A DNA stretch of 48,152 bases from Thermoproteota archaeon (GTDB taxonomy: Archaea; Thermoproteota; Nitrososphaeria_A; Caldarchaeales; Calditenuaceae): the NCBI GenBank assembly GCA_030550155.1, contig JAUQPZ010000008.1, positions 1 through 48,152 on the forward strand, given 5' to 3'. The translations under genes were made by a program, and so were the position numbers. Below the pieces are notes generated by a model. That model was not told the origin of the DNA. It did not search any database and was given only the letters and a program-made list of their open reading frames with translations. Of this stretch, positions 29,773 to 38,288 are shown piece after piece (positions within the stretch are counted from its first letter, which is position 1; every line of letters begins with the position of its first letter).

Positions 29773-31302
29773 TTGCGCTACACGGTCTCTATAGACCAAG
29801 GCACAACCGGGACAAGGTGTCTGGTCGTGGACGAGGAGGGCAGGCCCGTCTCATGGGCGTATAAGGAGCACGCCAACATCTATCCTAGGCCGGGGTGGGT
29901 TGAGCAAGACCCCCTCGAAATACTTGAGGCCACCAAGGCAGTCTTGAGAGAGGCTCTACGGGGTGTAAACCTCGAGGCAGGCTCGGTCGCAGGCGTAGGC
30001 GTTACTAACCAGAGAGAGACCACGGTTCTCTGGAACAAGAGGTCTGGCATACCAGTCTATAATACGATTGTCTGGCAAGACACCAGAACAAGAAATAGGT
30101 GCGACGAGCTCAGGGCGCAGGGTCTCGAGGAGGACACGATACACAGGCTCACCGGGCTCTACGCATCAACCTATTTCTCCGCCACAAAGATCGAGTGGGC
30201 TCTCAAGAATGTGCCTAAGGCGCAAGAGACGGCGAGGAAAGGCGAGCTAGCATTTGGGACCATAGACTCCTGGCTAATCTGGAACATGACCCGCAGAACC
30301 AATGGTGGCGCTCACGTAACGGACTACTCTAACGCCTCAAGAACCATGCTCTTCGATATCCACAAGTTGGATTGGTCTGACGAGCTACTCAGCCTCTTCG
30401 GCATTCCTGATGATATAATGCCCGATCCTCTCCCCAGTATCTATTCAGACTACTATGGGTTCACCGATCTCTGGGGGATTCTGGGAAAGGAAGTCCCTGT
30501 CTGTGGCGATCTGGGAGACCAGCAGGCCGCCCTCGTGGGTCAGGCATGCTACTCGGTCGGCGATGCGAAGAACACATATGGGACGGGGTGTTTCCTGCTC
30601 CAAAACATAGGGCGGACGCCTAAGCTTTCGAGGCATGGCCTTTTAACGACGGTGGCCTACAGCTCGGAGAGAGGTAAAGCGACGTACGCGATGGAGGGGT
30701 CGATAGCCATAGCGGGCTCTCTCCTCAAATGGCTGGCAGAGAATCTTGGGATTATCTCTTCTCCGAGAGAGAGCGGAGAGGTTGCTTCGAGAACCGGGGA
30801 GGAGGGCTCTGCGGGCGTGTATTTGGTGCCAGCCTTTAGCGGCCTTTTCGCGCCCTACTGGGACCCCACCGCTAGGGGCGTAATAATTGGCCTCTCAGCA
30901 TACACGAGGCGCGAGCACATAATACAGGCGGCCTTAGAGAGCATCTGCTGGCAAGTCTATGACGTCGTCGAGTCGATCGAGAAGGACACCGGTATAAGGC
31001 TCTCTGTTCTAAAAGTTGACGGAGGAGCCTCCATGAATGATTACCTGATGCAGCTACAAGCAGATATTCTCGGATGCGAGGTCGTGAGGCCAGAATTTGC
31101 GGAGACCACATCGCTTGGTGCGGCCTTCGCCGCGGGTTTAGCCTCGGATGTATGGGAAGACTTTGAGACTTTAAGATCTTTGTGGCGGGAATCCGCCAAG
31201 TTTAAGCCTACCTGGCCAATGGAGAGGAGGATCAGCGGCCTCAAGGGGTGGCGGGCGGCCCTAAACCGTGCTAGGGGATGGCTCAGGGAGGTTGAATCTT
31301 AG
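29773..31302 (+). CDS. glpK: Glycerol kinase
   Basis: GlpK phosphorylates glycerol to sn-glycerol-3-phosphate. The 509-residue FGGY-family kinase shows SIDQGTTGTRCLVVDEEG, GVTNQRETTVLWN, TIVWQDTRT, TGLYASTYFSATKIEW, GDLGDQQAALVGQACY, TYGTGCFLLQN, YAMEGSIAIAGSLLKWL and VDGGASMNDYLMQLQADIL. All core ATP and glycerol motifs are present. The start is TTG 29773. The end overlaps the convergent GH57 gene by 20 bases. A glycerol-3-phosphate dehydrogenase for the next step is at 41443-42762. Confidence 0.96.
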   Translation: MRYTVSIDQGTTGTRCLVVDEEGRPVSWAYKEHANIYPRPGWVEQDPLEILEATKAVLREALRGVNLEAGSVAGVGVTNQRETTVLWNKRSGIPVYNTIVWQDTRTRNRCDELRAQGLEEDTIHRLTGLYASTYFSATKIEWALKNVPKAQETARKGELAFGTIDSWLIWNMTRRTNGGAHVTDYSNASRTMLFDIHKLDWSDELLSLFGIPDDIMPDPLPSIYSDYYGFTDLWGILGKEVPVCGDLGDQQAALVGQACYSVGDAKNTYGTGCFLLQNIGRTPKLSRHGLLTTVAYSSERGKATYAMEGSIAIAGSLLKWLAENLGIISSPRESGEVASRTGEEGSAGVYLVPAFSGLFAPYWDPTARGVIIGLSAYTRREHIIQAALESICWQVYDVVESIEKDTGIRLSVLKVDGGASMNDYLMQLQADILGCEVVRPEFAETTSLGAAFAAGLASDVWEDFETLRSLWRESAKFKPTWPMERRISGLKGWRAALNRARGWLREVES

Positions 31303-32830
31303 CCTCAAGCTCCCTGACTCTGTGCTCGATGGCTGACATGATCTTCTTTACGAGGTCCTCGCTGGAGTCAGCCTCAATCTCTCTCAGCCTATCCGCTAAA
31401 ACTCTGTCACCTATAGTCGACCGCACCCATCTCTCAAAGTGTCTGCAGGCCGCGTGGAAGAGTATTGAGTTGCTTGTTGCGAGTGGGATGGTCTCTAACA
31501 ACTCGTATAAAGAGTGGGCTGATAGCCCAATATATCTCCCATCCTCGTGATAGTGAAAGGCCCTGTCGGGAGGCACAACCCTGAGAAACCTTACAGCCTC
31601 CCCCGCGTCACCTCCAATAATCTCTGCTGTAAGGGCTTGAAGATGGGAAACCGCTCTCAAAAAAGAATAGAACATGTTCATCTGGTCTGTGTAGCCGAAA
31701 TATGCGTGCACGACGCCGGAGGGTCCGTGCCTTGCATACATGTAATAGAGTTGGTCGCTTATCTGAAGCAACCTCCAAGCCCTTATCAACCTCTCAGACC
31801 GGCTGCTCCTGACCACGCGCTCCATCCTTTTCAAAGCATTGAAGCAGGTGATCTGCATGGGGTTGCTAAGCCACGCGTCGGTGCTCTTCTCCACATCCGC
31901 CCAAGAGATAGTCTCGAGGTCCCCCACGGAGATGACGCCCCTTGGCTCAGCCGCGTCCACGATCTCTGAAGCCGTATTGAAGGATAGGTGCTGATATCTC
32001 AGAACCTCGCGGGGCAGGTGTCTGAGAAATTCGTGAATTCCAGACTCCGGCCAGTGGTGCTCGCCGAAAGTCTCATAGTCCATGAAGATCAAGACGTAAT
32101 CTCCCTCGATTGCAGAGAGCCAGGCTGCATACTTGTCGGCTGTTAAGGGGTAGCCGGGCCAGGTCCTCTCCGAGAAGCGAAACGCTATATCGTCAGAGAG
32201 CCTGTAGTTGCGTGTCAGTATCTTTAAGTCGCTGTTGGGAGGAGTGTAGGCGTAGTTGGGTGAGCGGCCGCCGAGGACCCGCTCGACCCCCTCTATTATG
32301 ATGCCCTTGTAGTTCATCTCCCTGACGCTTCTCGCCACAGAGTTATTGTATAGGAGCTCTGTGTTCTCGAAGACTCGCGGCTCGTAGCCGAAATAGGACA
32401 GCATAGCCTCTCTGTGCATCTTGACCTGCTCCCTGAATTCGTCGCTATCGGGTCCGTAGAGGCTTGCAAGGCTGTGATAGTATGTCTGCTCTAAAAGCTC
32501 CACCCTGCCGGTTGAGACCATCTTCTGAAACTGGTCGATTATCTCTGGAGCCCATCTCTCCGCCTGCTCTAAAAACACTCCTGAGATGCTGAAATTCACC
32601 TTGAAATCTCTCCCCGTCGAGGCGGCCTCGTCAATAGCCTTCAAGATGATGTTGTTGGCGGGTATGTAGCACTTCCTAGCGACCCTCAGAAAAATCTCCC
32701 TATTTAGGGTCTCGTCAAGATAAAGCTCGGGAACAGCGTCGACGCCAGCCCTGCTCAGCGCCTCACTCTTCAGCCTTATATTCAGCCTGAAAGGCTGGTG
32801 GACCTCAAAGGCTAGGCAGACGCGCGTCAA
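31283..32830 (-). CDS. GH57 family glycoside hydrolase (alpha-amylase type)
   Basis: The 515-residue protein has the GH57 conserved regions: CLAFEVHQPFR (region 1), NFSISGVFLEQ (region 2), ENTELLYNN (region 3, with the nucleophile Glu), MDYETFGEHHW (region 4, with the acid/base Asp) and a C-terminal helical domain. Intracellular GH57 enzymes act on alpha-glucans, as amylases or branching or transfer enzymes. No signal peptide is seen, so a role on stored glycogen is plausible. TTG 32830 is preceded by a TATA box at 32856-32866. Exact specificity is uncertain. Confidence 0.87.
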   Translation of the reverse strand: MTRVCLAFEVHQPFRLNIRLKSEALSRAGVDAVPELYLDETLNREIFLRVARKCYIPANNIILKAIDEAASTGRDFKVNFSISGVFLEQAERWAPEIIDQFQKMVSTGRVELLEQTYYHSLASLYGPDSDEFREQVKMHREAMLSYFGYEPRVFENTELLYNNSVARSVREMNYKGIIIEGVERVLGGRSPNYAYTPPNSDLKILTRNYRLSDDIAFRFSERTWPGYPLTADKYAAWLSAIEGDYVLIFMDYETFGEHHWPESGIHEFLRHLPREVLRYQHLSFNTASEIVDAAEPRGVISVGDLETISWADVEKSTDAWLSNPMQITCFNALKRMERVVRSSRSERLIRAWRLLQISDQLYYMYARHGPSGVVHAYFGYTDQMNMFYSFLRAVSHLQALTAEIIGGDAGEAVRFLRVVPPDRAFHYHEDGRYIGLSAHSLYELLETIPLATSNSILFHAACRHFERWVRSTIGDRVLADRLREIEADSSEDLVKKIMSAIEHRVRELEAKIQPP

Positions 32831-32855
32831 CCATCTTAGAAATTTGGAGACGGGT

Positions 32856-32866
32856 GCCTATATTCG
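32856..32866 (-). promoter_or_regulatory. TATA box of the GH57 gene
   Basis: The minus strand reads CGAATATAGGC, about 30 bases from TTG 32830. Confidence 0.4.
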
Positions 32867-32873
32867 TGTCGGG

Positions 32874-32882
32874 TTTTTATAG
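32874..32882 (+). promoter_or_regulatory. TATA box of the rpl32e-rpl19e-rpl18 operon
   Basis: TTTTTATAG at 32874-32882 predicts a start near 32905, matching ATG 32906. Confidence 0.5.
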
Positions 32883-32905
32883 ACGGGGTTAGGAGAGTGA
32901 ATAGA

Positions 32906-33325
32906 ATGTCGGAGGAAGCCGTAGAGCCCAAGAGGAAGGCAATCGTCAAGATACCGAGTAAGGTTCTGAGGACGCGGAAGGAGAGACCTGTCTTCGTCAG
33001 GCAGGAGGCCAAGCGTTACAAGAGGCTCGGCGAGAAATGGAGGAGGCCACGGGGCAAGGATAGCAAGATGAGGCTTCAGAAGCGGGGGTGGCCTCCGCTG
33101 GTAAAGGTGGGATACAGGTCTCCCAAAGCTTACCGGGGACTACATCCGTCAGGATTCAGGGAGGTCCTTGTCCACAACCTCTCCGAGCTTGAGGGGCTCG
33201 ACCCCACGAAGCATGCTGTGAGGATTGCGTCCTCCTTGGGTGCCAGAAGCAAGCTGAGAGTCTATGAGAGGGCCGTCTCTCTCGGGCTGAGGGTTCTAAA
33301 TCCGCCGAGGGGTGCAACGATATGA
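32906..33325 (+). CDS. rpl32e: 50S ribosomal protein eL32
   Basis: The 139-residue protein has the eL32 core: FVRQEAKRYKRLGEKWRRPR, GKDSKMRLQKRGWPPLVKVG, YRSPKAYRGLHPSG, then NLSELEGLDPTKHAVRIASS. The N-terminal 35 basic residues are an archaeal-type extension. ATG 32906 is preferred to the in-frame GTG 32897. Its stop overlaps the ATG of rpl19e by four bases. Confidence 0.95.
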   Translation: MSEEAVEPKRKAIVKIPSKVLRTRKERPVFVRQEAKRYKRLGEKWRRPRGKDSKMRLQKRGWPPLVKVGYRSPKAYRGLHPSGFREVLVHNLSELEGLDPTKHAVRIASSLGARSKLRVYERAVSLGLRVLNPPRGATI

Positions 33326-33750
33326 GCCTAAATATTCAGAAAAGATTGGCGGCTGAGATTCTGGGCTGCGGAGAAAGCAGAGTCAGGTTTGACCCTGAGA
33401 GGCTGGAGGACATCGAGGACGCCATCACTCGCGCAGACATCAGAAGGCTCATTGAGGAGGGAGCCATATATGCCGAGGCCAAGAAGGGAAGCGTCCGCAG
33501 GCGTGAGCCGGAGAAGAGGGGGCCGGGTAGACGGAAAGGTGGAAAATACTCAATCCTGTCGCGAAAAGAGAGATGGATGATGAGGGTCAGGGCTCAGAGA
33601 AAATATCTGGGAAGGCTAAAGGCGGCACGGATGCTGAGAGAAGAAGCCTATAGAAGCGTCTATCTCCAAGTCAAGGCTGGGCGCTTCAAATCAGTGACAG
33701 AGCTGAAAAACTACTTGAAGGAAAACGGCCTCCTACTAGCAGGTGCATAA
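33322..33750 (+). CDS. rpl19e: 50S ribosomal protein eL19
   Basis: The 142-residue protein reads SLNIQKRLAAEILGCGESRV, then EDIEDAITRADIRRLIEEGA and KRGPGRRKGGKYSILSRKER, followed by a long basic helix. This is the standard archaeal eL19. Translation is coupled to eL32 (ATGA overlap) and uL18 follows after three bases. Confidence 0.95.
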   Translation: MSLNIQKRLAAEILGCGESRVRFDPERLEDIEDAITRADIRRLIEEGAIYAEAKKGSVRRREPEKRGPGRRKGGKYSILSRKERWMMRVRAQRKYLGRLKAARMLREEAYRSVYLQVKAGRFKSVTELKNYLKENGLLLAGA

Positions 33751-33753
33751 GAT

Positions 33754-34335
33754 ATGTCTCCCGTTAGACCTCTCTCAAGACGGCCTCCTCGGCGAGCGCT
33801 TAGCGGCCACACAAACTACAGGAAAAGGCTAAAACTTGTAAAGTCCGGCAAGCCAAGACTAGTGGTTAGGAGAAGCAACAAGTATCTGACTGTTCAGCTG
33901 GTTGAGTCGCGGAGGGGCGGAGATTATACGGCGGTAACGGTTACCACGAAGATGCTCAGTAAATATGGCTGGCAGGGTGGGGGGAAGAACATACCTGCCG
34001 CATATCTCGCAGGCCTCCTTGCAGGCAAAAAGGCGACGAGTAAAGGATACGGGGAGGCGATAGTCGATCTTGGAATGCACGCCCCTCATCCAGGCTCAAG
34101 GCTCTTCGCGGCTGTCAGGGGTGCGTTGGACGCAGGTCTAAAAATCACCTCGGACAAGGAGATGCTCCCATCCGAGGACCGCATAGCAGGCAAACACGTA
34201 TCAGATTACTATAATGCTTCAAAGGAGTCAGGGGAGAGCTTTGTCTTCTCAGCTCTGCCGCCAGCAATTCTCGAGAACCTCCCCCAGCATGTGGAGGAAG
34301 TCAAGCAAAAAATAATCACCAACTCGTCGGTCTGA
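33754..34335 (+). CDS. rpl18: 50S ribosomal protein uL18
   Basis: uL18 binds 5S rRNA. The 193-residue archaeal-length protein shows RRALSGHTNYRKRLKLVKSG, PRLVVRRSNKYLTVQLV, AYLAGLLAGKKA, DLGMHAPHPGSRLFAAVRGA and LDAGLKI. In most archaea S5, L30 and L15 follow; here they do not, and a small membrane protein gene comes next. Confidence 0.95.
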   Translation: MSPVRPLSRRPPRRALSGHTNYRKRLKLVKSGKPRLVVRRSNKYLTVQLVESRRGGDYTAVTVTTKMLSKYGWQGGGKNIPAAYLAGLLAGKKATSKGYGEAIVDLGMHAPHPGSRLFAAVRGALDAGLKITSDKEMLPSEDRIAGKHVSDYYNASKESGESFVFSALPPAILENLPQHVEEVKQKIITNSSV

Positions 34336-34366
34336 AGAACTAGCTTATGCGCATATACTACCCGGT

Positions 34367-34747
34367 ATGTGGAGAAGAACCCTCAAGGCATCGCCGACGG
34401 TCTTTGTGTGCGCACTAAACCTACTAATCTACACCCTTCAGGGCTTGAGACTAGCCGCGGAGCTGGGGCCAGCCGCGCCCCTAGTCCTCTCTAATCTCAT
34501 CATCTCAACACTCTTCCTGCTTGCTCTAATCCTCATCATATTCCGCACGCGGAGAAGTATCCAAGCCCTCTTCGCCGCGTCACTCGCAACCCTAATCACG
34601 TATAGGATGTGGAGCTCGGCCACTGACCCAGAGCGCGACCTATACTTCAGGGCTGCCCACGGCTTCATGATTCTCCTCGCCTGGCTCCTCCCGGCTACGA
34701 TTACTGTGCGAGAAGACAGGTCGGCGCTGCGCCCAGTGAATGCTTAA
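34367..34747 (+). CDS. Hypothetical membrane protein
   Basis: A 126-residue protein with four hydrophobic stretches (about 10-27, 35-57, 65-82 and 92-113) and a basic loop RTRRS between the second and third. No family is recognised. It lies in the gap between uL18 and nuoJ, in the same direction. It might be transcribed with either. Confidence 0.55.
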   Translation: MWRRTLKASPTVFVCALNLLIYTLQGLRLAAELGPAAPLVLSNLIISTLFLLALILIIFRTRRSIQALFAASLATLITYRMWSSATDPERDLYFRAAHGFMILLAWLLPATITVREDRSALRPVNA

Positions 34748-34797
34748 GGGGGGATGTCAACTTTTTGTAGAGGAAGGAATCATTTATCTCGGTCTTG

Positions 34798-35043
34798 ATG
34801 CCCGAGGGTCTAGAGCTCCTCCTCCTGGTTTTTGCCGTCGCTTTCGCGGTACTATCAGTCGAGACCAAGAATCTAACTAGGTCTGTCTTCGGCCTCCTCC
34901 TCTTCACTGCCACAGTCGGGGTCATCTTCATTCTGGTCGGCGCTGTCCACGTGGGCGCGCTCCAAATAATCGTCTACTCAGGAGGCGTTACTGCGCTCTT
35001 CCTCGTGATGATAATGCTGACGTCGAGGAGGGACGAGACATGA
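34798..35043 (+). CDS. nuoJ: NADH-quinone oxidoreductase subunit J, N-terminal part
   Basis: The 81-residue protein matches the first three helices of complex I subunit J: FAVLSVETKNLTRSVFGLLL and GALQIIVYSGGVTALFLVMI, the latter being the conserved ALQIxVYAGAVMVLFLFVIML segment. It ends where the NuoJ core ends, at TSRRDET, and the next gene overlaps its stop by four bases and supplies the rest. ATG 34798 follows GAGGAAGG. Archaeal split NuoJ pairs are known. It is a proton-path subunit of complex I or an Fpo/Mbh-like relative. Confidence 0.85.
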   Translation: MPEGLELLLLVFAVAFAVLSVETKNLTRSVFGLLLFTATVGVIFILVGAVHVGALQIIVYSGGVTALFLVMIMLTSRRDET

Positions 35044-35300
35044 GGCTCAATGAAGTCATAGGCGTTTTAGCGACCGTGGTTTTCTCGGCGCTCTTCATTA
35101 CGAGCCTGGCTACGCGCCCTCTCCTCTACGATTACTGGGCTGAGAACTTGGGGCGGGTGGTGAGGGGCTCGTTTGATGATGTTGGAAGGGCTCTGAGCCA
35201 ATATGTTTGGGGTGACTTCTTCCCTGCTCTGACGGGCGTTATCGTTCTTCTCCTGGCGATAGTTGTGGGTCTCTCCTCGCTCCTAAGGGAGGGTGAATAA
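35040..35300 (+). CDS. NADH-quinone oxidoreductase subunit J, C-terminal part
   Basis: An 86-residue protein with two membrane helices (about 5-27 and 62-80) separated by an acidic/aromatic loop with RALSQYVWGDFFPAL. It matches the layout of the C-terminal half of split NuoJ. ATGA overlap with the first part and a two-base gap to nuoK show tight co-translation. Assignment rests mostly on position and helix pattern. Confidence 0.68.
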   Translation: MRLNEVIGVLATVVFSALFITSLATRPLLYDYWAENLGRVVRGSFDDVGRALSQYVWGDFFPALTGVIVLLLAIVVGLSSLLREGE

Positions 35301-35302
35301 GC

Positions 35303-35617
35303 ATGGCGCTAAGCCCTTCACTGTACATCGTTTTCTCCGGGCTAATCTTCGCGATAGGCATCTACACGCTAGCAACTAAACGCAACATCATAAAACAGCT
35401 GATCGGTATCGAGCTCATGATAAACGCGGCCCACCTGAACTTCGTCGTCCTAGCCGTGAACAGTCCCGGCGGCATAGATCCCTATGCCCTCGCCTTCGTC
35501 TTCCTCTCACTGGCGGCCGGCGCGTCAGTAATTGCTATTGGAACACTACTCATCGTGAACGTCTACAGAACCTACGGGACAATGGACCTAGAGGCTCTAA
35601 GGAAGCTTAGGAGATAA
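35303..35617 (+). CDS. nuoK: NADH-quinone oxidoreductase subunit K
   Basis: The 104-residue membrane protein has three helices with the NuoK signature: FAIGIYTLATKRNIIKQLIG, IELMINAAHLNFV and ALAFVFLSLAAGASVIAIGT. The conserved Glu in GIELM is in place. Proton-translocating antiporter-like subunit. The other complex I genes are not in the window. Its last 11 bases overlap the convergent MoaD-like gene. Confidence 0.93.
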   Translation: MALSPSLYIVFSGLIFAIGIYTLATKRNIIKQLIGIELMINAAHLNFVVLAVNSPGGIDPYALAFVFLSLAAGASVIAIGTLLIVNVYRTYGTMDLEALRKLRR

Positions 35618-35900
35618 TGCCGCCCGCTATCGGCGGAATTATCACCACCCTGTCACCGTCTTTTAGAGCCTTTCTGAGAGGCTCATCAGGTATCTTCAGA
35701 TCATTGATAGCTATTGCGATGTTTGGCCGAAGCTCACCACTACTCGTCATAATGTAGTCCCTTAGTCTCGGCCCATACTTGCCCACAAGCTTCTCTATGA
35801 GTGTGGCAACTGTGGAGCCCTCCTCCAGAACTACCCTCTCCTCCCTCACACCCGTAATCTCTCTCAGATACGCGTAGTATCTTGTTTCAACCGAAATCAT
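35607..35900 (-). CDS. moaD: MoaD/ThiS-family ubiquitin-like sulfur carrier with residues after the GG
   Basis: A 97-residue beta-grasp protein. The fold shows as TRYYAYLREITGVREERVVL, GSTVATLIEKLVGKYG, NIAIAINDLKI and LKDGDRVVIIPPIAGG. In MoaD the protein ends exactly at GG, whose last Gly is adenylated and thiocarboxylated. Here Ile-Ile-Ser follow Gly94, so the tail must be removed or the protein works otherwise. Likely partner is MoaE at 25297-25752. It could also be a protein modifier like archaeal SAMPs. Confidence 0.87.
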   Translation of the reverse strand: MISVETRYYAYLREITGVREERVVLEEGSTVATLIEKLVGKYGPRLRDYIMTSSGELRPNIAIAINDLKIPDEPLRKALKDGDRVVIIPPIAGGIIS

Positions 35901-35955
35901 GGCCTCACAAACTCTTTAGAGGTGGGAGGTAAAATTTCTATCTCGGCCACAACTC

Positions 35956-36993
35956 TCAGGGCATGTATTTCCTTAGAGAGGCTGCGAGGTCTTCTGGGGT
36001 GGCGTCAATGACTGGCTCGAGGAATAGTTTCTCAAGGAAGCCGTCGTCGTTCACGTATATGGGTGTAGGTGATGGCCTGGCGACTATCCTCGCGTGGAGA
36101 TAGAAATATTTGCTTATGTCTGAGTCGCTGGGTCCTGAGTAGAATGCCAGGTTTAGACTTGTAAACCCCGCATCTACATAGTATCTAGTCACGCCCATCA
36201 GGCCTTTGCAGAACTCCTCCACATCGCTCGGCGCCAGCCTGCTGAGGGAAGATATCCCCTTGAAGATCGCTATGGCTTCTCTATTTCCGAGGGGGGCGTA
36301 GCTCGCAATCCACGCCACTCTCTCACCATGCTTCACCATCCTCTCACCCCTCTCCTCCTCCACTTCGATGAGGTCTCCCCAATAGCATGACCCTTCTCGA
36401 CTATACTTTTCACTTGCCTCAATCTCTTGCTGAAGTGTGTTCGCGGGTTTTTCATCGGCTAAGACTTGGAGGTGTGGGTGGAGTATGCTTGCGCCTGCGG
36501 GGGGCTGGTTGTTCCAGCAGAGCAGCCAGTATCGCGCGGCTGGGTCGAGGGCTGCCACGTCTCTCAGATATTCCAGAGAGGCGTTGAGGCCGTTCATCAG
36601 CTCATCTGCAGTGATCTGGTCCAGTGTCTTGAAGTGCTCTCTCGTGAAGACTGTTACCGAGTGGTGCTTGGAGAATGGGAAGAGGTTTGGGAAGACCCAG
36701 CAATCCCCTCTTTTAAGCCTCTTATATGGTAGCTGTGTATAGGTTGGCGTGCTCTTTTCTATCGCCTCAGGGCAGAATGGGCAGCTCGCCCGCGCCCTCT
36801 CTGCAAGCTCCCCGATGGCGGAGGTGTCCACTGAGACCTGCCTAGGTCTCCTAGCCCTCACCACGTTCAGCCTACACCATCTTCCAGTCAGCGGGTCCAT
36901 CCTATACTCAATCTCTTGAGAACTCTCCGCGCCCCCCGAATCCGGCGGGGAGAACCGTGAAGACACCACAATCTTCCTGAACTCTATCGGCAC
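35956..36993 (-). CDS. galT: Galactose-1-phosphate uridylyltransferase-like protein
   Basis: GalT moves UMP between UDP-glucose and galactose-1-phosphate. The 345-residue HIT-superfamily protein shows RMDPLTGRWCRLNVVRARRP near the N-terminus, CPFCPEAIE (zinc ligands), GDCWVFPNLFPFSKHHSV, and catalytic His in ILHPHLQVLAD. The end DATPEDLAASLRKYM is typical of archaeal GalT. GTG 36993 has an A/T-rich box (37015-37023) at leaderless spacing. Related nucleotidyl transferases for other sugar phosphates cannot be excluded. Confidence 0.82.
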   Translation of the reverse strand: MPIEFRKIVVSSRFSPPDSGGAESSQEIEYRMDPLTGRWCRLNVVRARRPRQVSVDTSAIGELAERARASCPFCPEAIEKSTPTYTQLPYKRLKRGDCWVFPNLFPFSKHHSVTVFTREHFKTLDQITADELMNGLNASLEYLRDVAALDPAARYWLLCWNNQPPAGASILHPHLQVLADEKPANTLQQEIEASEKYSREGSCYWGDLIEVEEERGERMVKHGERVAWIASYAPLGNREAIAIFKGISSLSRLAPSDVEEFCKGLMGVTRYYVDAGFTSLNLAFYSGPSDSDISKYFYLHARIVARPSPTPIYVNDDGFLEKLFLEPVIDATPEDLAASLRKYMP

Positions 36994-37031
36994 GATTAGA
37001 GTCGGAATGGAGCTTAATTTAAACTTCTGGG

Positions 37032-38186
37032 CTACAGATGTATCTCAACGATGTCTCCGTCCATCAACACATGGTCATGCCCAACCCTCTCGCCCTGAAT
37101 CTTCGCGGAAGAGCCCCAGACGCGGGCGTATTTCAGCCTCTCCGCAAACTCTCTATGAATCTTCTCGGCGAGGTCGTAGACCGTGGCCCCTCTTTTTAGC
37201 AGCAGCGGCTTCTCAGAGACCTGGCCCTCTCTCCGCGTATAAACCCGGATCATCTCCAGAGCCTCAAAGATACGCTGCTTGAGCTGTTCCACGCCTCCGT
37301 TGTGGGCTGAGGCCTTGATAGCTCTAAAGCCTCTCTCCTCCAGCTCTTTCACAGCGCGGTCTGCTTGCGCCTCGTTAAGGTCGGACTTATTCACGATAAA
37401 GAGGCTCCTCTTATACTCGGGTCTCCGGATTAGCTCCTCCTCCAGCTCATCAAGCCTCACATCACCCGAGATCTTTATCACCGCGGATTTGATTCCGAGA
37501 GACGTCACTAGGTTCTTTACAGCCTCGTAGCCACCTTCAACGGAGCCCATGATGACCATCCTTAGGCCTCCGCTGTCCTTCTTCTCAATCTCAAGCTCGA
37601 AGCTCTTCTTCCTGAGCGTGATGCCGTACTCCTCGAGGAGGCTCTCGATTGCCTCGAACTGTTTGACTGGGTCTCGCGAGGCGTCGAGAACGACTATGAG
37701 AAGGTCGCTGTTTCTAGCGACGCCTATGCTTTTTGAGGCCAGGCCTGTCTCCCTAAACTCTTCAGTGAGTAAGGAGGGGAGGTCGACCAGCTGTATCTCG
37801 CACCCGGAGTAATTCATCATTCCCAAGAATGGTCTCTGCGTTGTGAAGGGGTAGTCGGCCACCGGCGATGGAGCGCCCGTAAGGGCTTGAAGCAGGCTGG
37901 ACTTGCCGGAGTTGGTTATGCCAATGAATGCGGCCTGCACCCAACCCTCCTTCTTAACGCTAAACTCTGAGGCCCCTCCTCCAGCCCTCCTAACCCTCCT
38001 CTCCTCCAGCTCATCCCTAAGCTCGGCAAGCCTCTTCCTCAGCTGCCTCCTCAGCTTCTCAGTGCCTTTATGGTCTGGTATGAGGCTCAGGGCCTCCTTC
38101 AAAACCTCTATCTTCTCCTCTATCGTTCTAGCACTCTGATACTCTGCAAGCTTATGCCTGGCCTCGGCCGGCAGGTTCGTGGGCAA
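37032..38186 (-). CDS. DRG-type Obg GTPase with TGS domain
   Basis: The 384-residue protein is an Obg/DRG-like GTPase bound to translation. It has an N-terminal helical region (about 1-75), the G domain with G1 FIGITNSGKSSLLQALTG, the YPFTTQRP effector stretch and G3 LVDLPS, and G4 FIVNKSDLNE, then a C-terminal TGS domain (about 310-384) ending DHVLMDGDIVEIHL. Archaeal DRG proteins are linked to ribosome function. TTG 38186 starts the frame. It is divergent from argS. Confidence 0.88.
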   Translation of the reverse strand: MPTNLPAEARHKLAEYQSARTIEEKIEVLKEALSLIPDHKGTEKLRRQLRKRLAELRDELEERRVRRAGGGASEFSVKKEGWVQAAFIGITNSGKSSLLQALTGAPSPVADYPFTTQRPFLGMMNYSGCEIQLVDLPSLLTEEFRETGLASKSIGVARNSDLLIVVLDASRDPVKQFEAIESLLEEYGITLRKKSFELEIEKKDSGGLRMVIMGSVEGGYEAVKNLVTSLGIKSAVIKISGDVRLDELEEELIRRPEYKRSLFIVNKSDLNEAQADRAVKELEERGFRAIKASAHNGGVEQLKQRIFEALEMIRVYTRREGQVSEKPLLLKRGATVYDLAEKIHREFAERLKYARVWGSSAKIQGERVGHDHVLMDGDIVEIHL

Positions 38187-38252
38187 TCCTCTACAATTGA
38201 TAGTGGTTGTGAGGAGATTTTAGAATTTCACTCCGACATGGGGGAGTCTCGG

Positions 38253-38260
38253 TTTATATC
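38253..38260 (+). promoter_or_regulatory. TATA box of argS
   Basis: TTTATATC at 38253-38260 predicts a start near 38284, which puts the start of argS at TTG 38289 rather than further upstream. Confidence 0.5.
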
Positions 38261-38288
38261 TGGACCTGAAATGTGTAGGGAGGGGGTC

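Noticed and set aside
31547-31969. Plus-strand open frame opposite the GH57 gene
   Set aside because: Antisense to the conserved GH57 C-terminal region, so a codon-bias shadow.
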